From contig CACOGC010000004.1 of the NCBI GenBank assembly GCA_902626645.1, positions 46,390-110,389 of the forward strand: a DNA stretch of 64,000 nt, given 5' to 3'. The notes under the pieces were generated by a model. The model was not told where the DNA came from and ran no database searches. It saw nothing but the letters and a program-made list of their open reading frames with translations. This document shows positions 54,423-64,000 of the stretch, piece after piece. How positions within the stretch are numbered: position 1 is the first letter of the stretch; every line of letters begins with the position of its first letter. This DNA is from an uncultured Pelagibacteraceae bacterium. Its GTDB lineage: Bacteria; Pseudomonadota; Alphaproteobacteria; Pelagibacterales; Pelagibacteraceae. A program made the translations under genes and the position numbers.

Positions 54423-55739
54423 ATGGTCAAAGATCAAGAATTTTTAGAAAAAAAAGCATCATATTGTTTAGGTTTAGCTAAGAAATTAGGCGCAACCGAG
54501 TCCAGTGTGATTGTTAATAACTCTGTATCTGAAACTGTTAATTTTAGAAATAAAAAACTAGACGAGTCTAATAGATCAGATGATCTTGGAATAAGCATTA
54601 CCACTTACATTGGAAAAAAAAAGTCATCAATATCTTCTTCTAATTTACTTGAGGATAATCTAAACATTTTGATTGAAAAATGTGTTGAGACAACAAAAAA
54701 TACTCCTGAAGATGAATTTAATTCATTACCAGATAAAGATTTATTGGCCAAAGAGGTTAAGGATTTAGATCTTTATGACGATACCCGTATAGAAAACGAT
54801 CAAAAAATAGATTATTTGAAAAAATTAGAATCCGCAGCTTCCAATGATAAAAAGATTGTTAATACAGAATCTAGTTTTACTCAAAATAAATCAAATTTTA
54901 TTTTAGCCAATAGTGAAGGTTTCTGTGCTGGCTACAAAACATCTTCATTTACAGCTTCGAGTGTCACAGTTGCCAAAGATGAAAAAAGTATGGAGAGAGA
55001 TTATGAATATTCTAGTAAATGTTTTCTGAAAGACTTGGATGACGCAGGAGAATTAGGTAAACAAGCTGCTGATCAAACAATTAGAAAATTAAGCCCCAAA
55101 AAAATAGGTAGTGAAAAAATTGCTATAATTTTTGACAAAAGAATTGCTAAGGGAATACTAAGTACTTTTGCAAGTGCGATTTCATCATCAGCGATATCAA
55201 GAGGAACCTCTTTTTTAAAAGATAAAGTTAACCAAAAAATTTTTTCTGATAAAATTAATGTTTTGGATAAACCGGATATACTCAAAGGTTTAGGTTCAAG
55301 AAATTTTGATAGCGAGGGGGTTAAAACTGATACTCTTAAATTAGTAGACCAAGGAATTTTAAAACATTATTTGATTGATACTTACAATGGAAAAAAATTA
55401 AACCTTAAATCAAATGGAAGATGTGGCGGGACAAGCAATCTTTATTTTGAAAATGGAAATATAAGTTTTAAAGATTTATTGAATTCAAAATCAAAAAGTC
55501 TCTATATTACAGAAACTATAGGACACGGAAGTAATATTGTAACTGGTGATTATTCTGTAGGTGCAACAGGTTTTTTAGTGGAAAACGGAGAGTTTAAGTA
55601 TCCTATAAATGAAATTACTATTGCAGGTAATTTTAAAGACATGTTTAAGAATATTACTCTCGCAAATGATTTAGAGTTTAAATATTCAACCAATTCACCA
55701 ACCATGATGATTGAGGGAATGGTTGTTGCAGGTAAATGA
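54423..55739 (+). CDS. pmbA: PmbA/TldE metalloprotease family protein
   Basis: Adjacent to tldD; RDYEYSSKCFLKDLDDAGELGKQAADQTIRKLSPKKI; TGDYSVGATGFLVENGEFKYPINEITIAGNFKDM. Confidence 0.95.
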   Translation: MVKDQEFLEKKASYCLGLAKKLGATESSVIVNNSVSETVNFRNKKLDESNRSDDLGISITTYIGKKKSSISSSNLLEDNLNILIEKCVETTKNTPEDEFNSLPDKDLLAKEVKDLDLYDDTRIENDQKIDYLKKLESAASNDKKIVNTESSFTQNKSNFILANSEGFCAGYKTSSFTASSVTVAKDEKSMERDYEYSSKCFLKDLDDAGELGKQAADQTIRKLSPKKIGSEKIAIIFDKRIAKGILSTFASAISSSAISRGTSFLKDKVNQKIFSDKINVLDKPDILKGLGSRNFDSEGVKTDTLKLVDQGILKHYLIDTYNGKKLNLKSNGRCGGTSNLYFENGNISFKDLLNSKSKSLYITETIGHGSNIVTGDYSVGATGFLVENGEFKYPINEITIAGNFKDMFKNITLANDLEFKYSTNSPTMMIEGMVVAGK

Positions 55740-56707
55740 GTGAATTTTGCGTAATCGGCTCAGGTATTTCCGGAGCTACAATAGCGAATCTTCTTAATAA
55801 AAAAAATTCAGTAATCCTATTTGATAAAGCGAGAGGTCCAGGAGGACGTGCATCTTTCAAAAGAATGAAAGGTAATATAGGCTTTGATCATGGCACTCAA
55901 TACTTTTCGCCAAAAACCCCAGAATTTAAAAAATTTACCAAAGATTTAATTAAAAAAAGAATTTTAAAGGTTTGGGGGGGTAAACACATTTTTCTTAACA
56001 CTAAAAAAAAAGAAAATAAAAAACATCTGAAAATTATAGGTAAAAATGGAAACAATGATATTAGCAAGTACTTATTAAAAAAAATCAATTGTAACTATCA
56101 AAGTGAATTAAAAAAAATTCATTATAAAAACAAACTTTGGCATTTATCATTTGCTGATGGAAAATTGAGATCTTTTAAAAGTATTATTTTGACCTGTCCT
56201 TTTCCGCAATTAAAAAAACTCTCTAAAAGATTCATAAATAATTCTTTTTTAAAAAAATCAATTAAAATGGATGCAAATATAACTACTATGATTGCTATAA
56301 AAAAAAACAAGAAATCAAATAGTAGCTATCTTTTCGAAGATCCAATTCTTGGTTGGGCGGGTAATGAAAACTCGAAAAAAAGATTTAAATCAAAATATGA
56401 TTTATGGACTCTTCAAAGTACATTTAAGTGGGCAAATAAAAAAATTAATCAAAATAAAAATAATAAGAAAGAGAATTCAAAAATTATGATTGATAAGTTC
56501 TTTCAACTTTCAAATATTAAAAAAACGAAAATTAATTTCTCTCTTAATCATGGTTGGAAATACTCCTCTAATTCAAAACCTTTTAAGATAAAAAGTTTTT
56601 GGGATCCAAAAAAAAAAATAGGTGTTTGTGCTGATTGGTTTGTAGGACCAAGACTAGAGTCCGGATGGATAAGTGCACGGGACTTATTTAAAAAAATTTC
56701 GAGATAA
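55736..56707 (+). CDS. FAD-dependent amine oxidase / renalase-like oxidoreductase
   Basis: VIGSGISGATIANLLNKKNSVILFDKARGPGGRASFKRMKGNIGFDHGTQYFSPK. Confidence 0.88.
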   Translation: MSEFCVIGSGISGATIANLLNKKNSVILFDKARGPGGRASFKRMKGNIGFDHGTQYFSPKTPEFKKFTKDLIKKRILKVWGGKHIFLNTKKKENKKHLKIIGKNGNNDISKYLLKKINCNYQSELKKIHYKNKLWHLSFADGKLRSFKSIILTCPFPQLKKLSKRFINNSFLKKSIKMDANITTMIAIKKNKKSNSSYLFEDPILGWAGNENSKKRFKSKYDLWTLQSTFKWANKKINQNKNNKKENSKIMIDKFFQLSNIKKTKINFSLNHGWKYSSNSKPFKIKSFWDPKKKIGVCADWFVGPRLESGWISARDLFKKISR

Positions 56708-56708
56708 A

Positions 56709-57389
56709 TTACTCAAAGCTTTTTAATCTGTACTCCCAATTACCCATCCTGGAATAAGTCACTTTTAAAATTCTTAAATTTTCTTGATCGTACCAAATAT
56801 TAAAGTCTAATCGTTTATCTTTTGGAATATTCATATCCTTAGATTTAAGTGTAAAATGATCAACATCATAAATTTTTCCATAAAGGTCAATTTTTTCTTT
56901 TGCTATAAAAGTAACTACCTGTTCTTTAATACTTCCTGATATTGGACTTATTTGAGATCCTGCTTGCAAAATTTTATGATTCCACCAATTTCCAATAACA
57001 TTATTAGTTGTTGCTTCGCCATTGAATGAGGAGCCTTTGATATCATATTTTCTAGTCTTTTTATTTAATTCTAAATTTACAAATTTTTCTTTGTCATTTT
57101 GAAGGGTCTTAGAGTTATATGATATCAATTGATCTTTGATATATTTTTCTTCACCATATGACTCAACCTGAAAAATTGTAGTTCCCAATAGATCAACAGA
57201 AAATTTAAATTGATTTGTAATAATAGTTTCTTCACCATTTCTTTCAAAAAAATAATAATTGTATCCAATTAGTTCACCATTTCTAAAAATCTCCATTTCA
57301 ATTTTGTTATATTTATTGTAGTGACCCATATGTGCCATGGAAATAACTGGAAAAATTACAATAAACAAAATGGCTATAAATTTTCTCAT
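56709..57389 (-). CDS. Secreted DUF6134/DUF3108-like protein
   Basis: Signal peptide; EMEIFRNGELIGYNYYFFERNGEETIITNQFKFSVDLLGTTIFQVESYGEEKY. Confidence 0.65.
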   Translation of the reverse strand: MRKFIAILFIVIFPVISMAHMGHYNKYNKIEMEIFRNGELIGYNYYFFERNGEETIITNQFKFSVDLLGTTIFQVESYGEEKYIKDQLISYNSKTLQNDKEKFVNLELNKKTRKYDIKGSSFNGEATTNNVIGNWWNHKILQAGSQISPISGSIKEQVVTFIAKEKIDLYGKIYDVDHFTLKSKDMNIPKDKRLDFNIWYDQENLRILKVTYSRMGNWEYRLKSFE

Positions 57390-57439
57390 TTAGCAATTAC
57401 ATTAGTGGACTTTATCTATAATAGAAATAACTTATTAAA

Positions 57440-58087
57440 ATGTTTTTAAAAATAAAGAAAATACCAAAAGTTAATTGGAGTTCTGACAAGCCATATAATT
57501 TTAAACCAAAATTTTCTACTTTCTTTTTTTTATGCTTTGGTCTAACGATGTTTGGTCTTGGTGAAGGGTTATTGATTGTTTCCTTTACAGGCGCTTCTCC
57601 ATGGAGTGTTTTAGCTCAAGGTATTTCCTTAAATGTTAATTTAAGTATTGGAACAATTACTCTTTTAATAAGTATTGCTGTCTTAATTTTATGGATTCCT
57701 TTGGGCCAAAAACCAGGAATGGGTACAATATTTAATGCCTTAATAATAGCCTTTATGATTGATCTTTGTATTAAGTTTGTACCAACCCCATCAAATTATT
57801 TTAATCAATTAATCCTAGCAGTAGTTTCTGTAATGATGGTTGGAATAGGTGGGGGCATTTATTTAGTTTCCAATCTTGGTGCGGGACCAAGAGATGGATT
57901 AATGATTGGTTTACAAAAAGTAACTAATTTACCAGTGGCAGCCGTTAGAGCTTTTTTAGAAATTTCTGTTGTAAGTATTGGTTGGTATTTAGGTGGAACA
58001 GTAGGGGTTGGAACTCTTTTATTCGCTTTTGGTATTGGTCCGTGCGTTGCTCTAGGTTTATTTTTAGTTGATAAAATTTTTGATTAG
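57440..58087 (+). CDS. YitT/YczE-like membrane protein
   Basis: GLTMFGLGEGLLIVSFTGASPWSVLAQGIS; GGGIYLVSNLGAGPRDGLMIGLQK; GTVGVGTLLFAFGIGPCVAL. Confidence 0.85.
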   Translation: MFLKIKKIPKVNWSSDKPYNFKPKFSTFFFLCFGLTMFGLGEGLLIVSFTGASPWSVLAQGISLNVNLSIGTITLLISIAVLILWIPLGQKPGMGTIFNALIIAFMIDLCIKFVPTPSNYFNQLILAVVSVMMVGIGGGIYLVSNLGAGPRDGLMIGLQKVTNLPVAAVRAFLEISVVSIGWYLGGTVGVGTLLFAFGIGPCVALGLFLVDKIFD

Positions 58088-59910
58088 GCAGCAGCGCCTG
58101 ATTTTTCACTTCTTTTTCTTTCATGAGGATCAAGAATAGCTTTTCTTAGTCTGCAAGACTCTGGAGTAATTTCTAGAGCTTCATCTGTATTTAACATACT
58201 CAGTTGTTCAGCAATCGACATTTTTCTTACAGGAGTTAAGACAACATTTTCATCAGTACCCTGCGTTCTCATATTGGTTAATTTTTTTCCCTTCATGACA
58301 TTAATAATCATATCTCCTGGCTTAGGTGATAGTCCCACAATCATTCCAGGATAAACAGGATCGTTATGAGTTACAAACATTTCTCCTCTTGCCTGTAAAT
58401 TAAAGATTGCAAAAGCAACTGCCTTTCCTTGTTCCATAGAAATTAGAGCACCATTTCTTCTGCCCTCCATTTCACCTTCAAATGGACCATATTCATGAAA
58501 AATTCTATTGATGACACCGTTTCCTTTTGTCAGCGTTAAAAATCTACTTGTATATCCCATCAAACCCCTTGTTGGTGCATGAAATATAAGCCTCTTTTTA
58601 TTTTTACCAGTATCTTTTAATTCTATTAATTTACCTTTTCTTCTATTCATTGAATCAATTATTTTTGATGAATGCTCTTCATCAAGATCCATTGTAATTT
58701 CTTCTATTGGCTCAAGTTTGTTTCCATTTTCATCTTTTTTATAAAGAACTTTTGGAGGGCTCACTGTCATTTCAAAACCTTCTCTTCTCATTTGAGTAAG
58801 TAAAATTTCCAACATTAATTCACCACGTCCACTAACCACAAAAGAGTCATTTCCCTCATTTTCAGTAAATGTAATTCCAACATTATTTTGTGCCTCTTGA
58901 ACTAATCGATCTCTAATCTGCGTACTTGTAAGTTTTTTACCTTCTGTGCCAGCCAAAGGCGATGTATTTACAGTGATGGTAATTGACATAGTTGGGGGAT
59001 CTATAGGAGTGGCTTCTATTGGCTCGTTAACCTCAAGATCACAAATAGTATCTGCAACGTTAGCTTTTTCTAAACCGGCAACAACTACAATATCTCCAGC
59101 TTCACCAACCTCAATTGGAACTTTTTTGGTACCTTCATATCTAAAAATTTTAGTTAATCTACCTTCATCAACTTTCTCTCCATTTAAGTTGATTGCCTTA
59201 ATTGCTTGATTAGCTTTTGCTGTTCCTTGAGAGATTCTACCTACTAAACTTCTACCTAAAAAACTGTCAGCATAAAGAAGTGTAGAGAGCATAGCAAAAG
59301 GTTTTGATTTGTCTAATTCAGCTGGTTTAACATGGTCTATAATTTTATCTAAAAGTGGATTAAGATTTTCTCTAGGGCCATCAACTTCTAAATCAGCCCA
59401 TCCGGATCTTCCACTGGCATATAAAACCGGGAAATCTAGTTGTTCCTCATTAGCATCTAAACTTACAAATAAGTCGAATGTTTCATCTAAAACTTCATTA
59501 GCTCTTTGATCTGATTTATCTAATTTATTTATAACCACAATTGGCTTTAAACCTTGTTTTAACGCTTTTGCTAAAACGAATTTTGTTTGAGGCATCACAC
59601 CTTCAGCAGAGTCTATTAGTAATAATGCTCCATCAGCCATACTAAGTACTCTTTCAACTTCAGCAGCAAAATCTCTGTGGCCGGGGGTATCAATTATATT
59701 TATTCTGGAATCTTTCCAATTAATCGAGGCAGGTTTAGCTAATATTGTAATTCCTCTCTCTTTTTCTAATTCTCCAGAGTCCATCAGCCTTTCATCAACA
59801 ACCTCATTTTCTCTAAATGAGCCACTTTGTTTCATTAGGTTATCAATTAGGGTTGTCTTGCCATGATCAACATGGGCAATTATGGTGATGTTTCTTATAG
59901 TATTATTCAT
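58084..59910 (-). CDS. typA: TypA/BipA ribosome-associated GTPase
   Basis: NITIIAHVDHGKTTLIDNLMKQSG; ERGITILAKPASI; NIIDTPGHRDF; VINKLDK. Confidence 0.98.
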   Translation of the reverse strand: MNNTIRNITIIAHVDHGKTTLIDNLMKQSGSFRENEVVDERLMDSGELEKERGITILAKPASINWKDSRINIIDTPGHRDFAAEVERVLSMADGALLLIDSAEGVMPQTKFVLAKALKQGLKPIVVINKLDKSDQRANEVLDETFDLFVSLDANEEQLDFPVLYASGRSGWADLEVDGPRENLNPLLDKIIDHVKPAELDKSKPFAMLSTLLYADSFLGRSLVGRISQGTAKANQAIKAINLNGEKVDEGRLTKIFRYEGTKKVPIEVGEAGDIVVVAGLEKANVADTICDLEVNEPIEATPIDPPTMSITITVNTSPLAGTEGKKLTSTQIRDRLVQEAQNNVGITFTENEGNDSFVVSGRGELMLEILLTQMRREGFEMTVSPPKVLYKKDENGNKLEPIEEITMDLDEEHSSKIIDSMNRRKGKLIELKDTGKNKKRLIFHAPTRGLMGYTSRFLTLTKGNGVINRIFHEYGPFEGEMEGRRNGALISMEQGKAVAFAIFNLQARGEMFVTHNDPVYPGMIVGLSPKPGDMIINVMKGKKLTNMRTQGTDENVVLTPVRKMSIAEQLSMLNTDEALEITPESCRLRKAILDPHERKRSEKSGAAA

Positions 59911-60001
59911 AAATCTGGGTTCTTATACATATTTAAACACTTTTGAAAACTTAAAAAAAACTACACTAGGCTTGAATAAATTAAGGATTTTTTTTTAATT
60001 T

Positions 60002-60112
60002 TTATTTTTTTCGCTTTTCGCGTTTAAGTTTTCTTTTTTCTTTAAAATTTAATTTAGGTTTTTTTTTGACACTAGAGTCTTTAAACGATTTTCCACTATA
60101 TCTTTTAGACAT
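60002..60112 (-). CDS. 36-aa highly basic small protein (not in ORF track)
   Basis: Hand-translated: MSKRYSGKSFKDSSVKKKPKLNFKEKRKLKREKRKK*; AGGAAT SD-like sequence just upstream; codirectional with typA. Confidence 0.6.
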   Translation of the reverse strand: MSKRYSGKSFKDSSVKKKPKLNFKEKRKLKREKRKK

Positions 60113-60157
60113 ATTCCTGAGTTTATATCATTAACAAAATATTATATATTAATAAAT

Positions 60158-61099
60158 ATGCAAAATCTTCAAATGGCTTTTAAAAATAAAAAGAAGGTTT
60201 TTTTAAAATCTATTAAAAGTAAAAATACTAAAAGTCGAAATAAATATAAAAGAGTTGCTTTATCTACAATCAGATATGCTGGAGGAAAATCTCTAGCAGT
60301 AGGACATGTTTTTGAATTGTTACCAAATCATGTCAAAAAAGTAGTATCCCCTTTTTTTGGCGGAGGGTCTGTTGAGATAGCAATGAGTAAATTTTTAGGA
60401 CTCAATGTAGTTGGTTATGATATTTTTGATATTCTTTGTAATTATTGGAATTTTCAAATTAAAAAACCAGAAGCACTTTATAAAAAACTTAGTCAACTGA
60501 AACCCTCTTTTAAAGAATTTGAAAGAATTAGAAAAATCTTAAATAAAGTTTGGAAAAAAGAGATTAAATTAGACCCTTTAACCCTAGCAGTTTATTATGT
60601 TTATAATTTCAACTTATCTTATGGTCCAGGTTTTATGGGCTGGACATCAGAAATTTATTTAAACAAAAAAAAATATCAGAAAATGTTGGAAAAAATTAAA
60701 AATTTTAAACCTGGAAAATTATCCGTGAAACAAAAAGATTTTGAAAAAGTCTTAAAAAAACATAAAAACGACTTCTTGTATTGTGATCCACCGTATTTCA
60801 TTGGGCCTGACTCTAAAATGTTTAAAGGAGTTTATCCTATGAGAAATATACCTGTTCATCATAGGGATTTTCCACATGAGAGGCTAAGAGACATGTTAAA
60901 AAAACATAAGGGTGGATTTATACTATCTTATAACGATTGCCCGACGATAAGAAAATATTACAAAGGTTTTAAAAAGTTATATCCAACATGGCAATACACA
61001 ATGGGTCAAGGTGAGACTAGAATTGGAAAAAACAGGATAGAAAAGGGGAATAAACACATAAAAAATTCACATGAAATTTTAATTTTTTCTCCATCTTAA
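60158..61099 (+). CDS. D12-class N6-adenine DNA methyltransferase (orphan)
   Basis: TIRYAGGKS, VVSPFFGGGSVEIAMSKFLGLNVVGYDIFD SAM-binding motif, FLYCDPPYFIG catalytic DPPY. Confidence 0.88.
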   Translation: MQNLQMAFKNKKKVFLKSIKSKNTKSRNKYKRVALSTIRYAGGKSLAVGHVFELLPNHVKKVVSPFFGGGSVEIAMSKFLGLNVVGYDIFDILCNYWNFQIKKPEALYKKLSQLKPSFKEFERIRKILNKVWKKEIKLDPLTLAVYYVYNFNLSYGPGFMGWTSEIYLNKKKYQKMLEKIKNFKPGKLSVKQKDFEKVLKKHKNDFLYCDPPYFIGPDSKMFKGVYPMRNIPVHHRDFPHERLRDMLKKHKGGFILSYNDCPTIRKYYKGFKKLYPTWQYTMGQGETRIGKNRIEKGNKHIKNSHEILIFSPS

Positions 61100-61112
61100 T
61101 TTTTAGTTAAAA

Positions 61113-61140
61113 AAAAAGGGCAGTAAAAACTGCCCTTTTT
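61113..61140. terminator. Bidirectional hairpin terminator
   Basis: Perfect 12-bp inverted repeat aaaaagggcagt-aaaa-actgcccttttt between methyltransferase and groEL. Confidence 0.85.
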
Positions 61141-61166
61141 GAATTTTTGTTTGAGAACAATGGGGA

Positions 61167-62846
<1,680 letters not shown>

Positions 62847-62851
62847 TTATA

Positions 62852-63142
62852 TTATTTACTTGAAATACCCATAATGTCTGACTCTTTCATTATGCTGTAT
62901 TCTTTACCATCAATTTTGACTTCAGTTCCTGACCATTTGCCAAATAAAACTTTGTCTCCAACTTTAACATCCATTGGAATTTTTTTTCCATCTTCAGTTT
63001 TTGCACCACCACCAACAGCAACAACTTTTCCTTCTTGAGGCTTCTCTTGTGCAGTATCCGGTATGATTATTCCTCCAGCAGTTTTTTCGCTGCTATCTAA
63101 AACTTCTATTAAAACTCTGTCGTGTAACGGTCTAAATTTCAT
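62852..63142 (-). CDS. groES: Co-chaperonin GroES
   Basis: [44 protein letters not shown]. Confidence 0.99.
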   Translation of the reverse strand: MKFRPLHDRVLIEVLDSSEKTAGGIIIPDTAQEKPQEGKVVAVGGGAKTEDGKKIPMDVKVGDKVLFGKWSGTEVKIDGKEYSIMKESDIMGISSK

Positions 63143-63169
63143 ATATTCTCCTATATAAATATGGAGTTC

Positions 63170-63197
63170 ATATAGAGATTGGTAATACTATTTCAAG
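63170..63197 (-). promoter_or_regulatory. RpoH (sigma32)-type promoter of groESL
   Basis: Minus strand CTTGAAA (63197-63191), 15-nt spacer, CTATAT (63175-63170). Confidence 0.5.
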
Positions 63198-63266
63198 ATA
63201 TACTTGATATTTAGTTTATTAAAAAAGGTAGGAAATTGTGGATTTTTTGGGTTATAGATTATTTTG

Positions 63267-64000
63267 ATGACTAAAAATTTAGACAAAGATGGTTTCTGCT
63301 CCATCGTTGATAATTATCAGCTTTTTTATATCGATTTATGGGGTGTTATTCATAATGGAATAAACCTTCACAAAGAAGCAATCAACGTTTTAAAAGAAAT
63401 CACAAAAAAAGGCAAAGAATACATTCTACTTACAAATGCTCCAAGACCTAACGATGTTGTTAAATCCTTTTTAGAAAACATGGGTATGGAAAAAGAAATT
63501 AGAGATCATGTTTTTACATCTGGCCAAGCATCATTAAATTATCTTAAAAAAAATTTATTCACCCAAAAATTTTTTCATGTTGGACCACCACGTGATTTTG
63601 ATTTGTTTAATGACTTCGCAAAAATGAAGTCAGACAAAATTGATGATGGAGAGTACATATTGTGTACAGGGTTATTTGAAAAATTTGATAAAGATTTGAA
63701 TTATTATAAAGATTTATTTGAAAAGAATTTAGATAAAGAGATGGTTTGTACTAATCCTGACTTAATTGTGGATAGAGGTGATAAAAGAGAACTCTGTGCA
63801 GGATCGGTTGCTATGGTTTTTGAAAAGATGGGTGGCAAGGTAGTATATTTTGGTAAGCCATATCCTGAGGTTTATAATTTATCTATTAATAACAAAGGTA
63901 AAAAAATTCTTTCTGTTGGTGATAATTTAAATACTGATATTAAAGGTGCAAATCTTTTAAATTATGACTCATTAATTATTTCAAATGGTATTCATAAAAA
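63267..64000 (+). CDS. HAD superfamily class IIA hydrolase (3' truncated by window edge; not in ORF track)
   Basis: Hand-translated MTKNLDKDGFCSIVDNYQLFYIDLWGVIHNGINLHKEAINVLKEITKKGKEYILLTNAPRP...FGKPYPEVYNL...ILSVGDNLNTDIKGAN; open to end of window. Confidence 0.9.
   Translation, partial: MTKNLDKDGFCSIVDNYQLFYIDLWGVIHNGINLHKEAINVLKEITKKGKEYILLTNAPRPNDVVKSFLENMGMEKEIRDHVFTSGQASLNYLKKNLFTQKFFHVGPPRDFDLFNDFAKMKSDKIDDGEYILCTGLFEKFDKDLNYYKDLFEKNLDKEMVCTNPDLIVDRGDKRELCAGSVAMVFEKMGGKVVYFGKPYPEVYNLSINNKGKKILSVGDNLNTDIKGANLLNYDSLIISNGIHK

Overview
AT-rich, very gene-dense 64 kb bacterial chromosome segment. Gene content and style (metXW with a SAM-II-like leader, class I LysRS, regA/actR, chvIG-like pair, tiny intergenic gaps) fit a streamlined marine alphaproteobacterium of the SAR11/Pelagibacter type. 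That assignment is an inference; no database search was run. The window runs from the 3' part of atpG through atpD-atpC, an rplU-rpmA-obg-proB-proA-nadD-rsfS-ctpA-rppH block, metX-metW-gloB, hisC-tyrA, nlpC/ampG-like, trkH, lysK-pyrD-rpmB, a polyamine cluster (ODC, deoxyhypusine-synthase-like, arginase family), regA, bioY, polA, chvI/chvG-like, ahcY-tsaE-amgK-murU, gpmA, an RND pump, sseA, msrA, purine salvage, hsp20, ptrB, cfa, tldD-pmbA, typA, a D12-class DNA methyltransferase and groEL-groES, and ends in a truncated HAD hydrolase. No rRNA, tRNA, CRISPR, transposon or prophage was recognised. The most interesting signals are mostly regulatory or small: a ROSE-type RNA thermometer plus RpoH-like promoter upstream of hsp20, a SAM-II riboswitch upstream of metX, a structured leader upstream of the NCS2 purine permease, an unlisted 36-aa very basic smORF upstream of typA, a lysine-rich coiled-coil protein of unknown function, a bacterial DHS-like polyamine locus, and extreme 3' overlap of convergent genes. 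I did not find a convincing wholly new multi-gene system.
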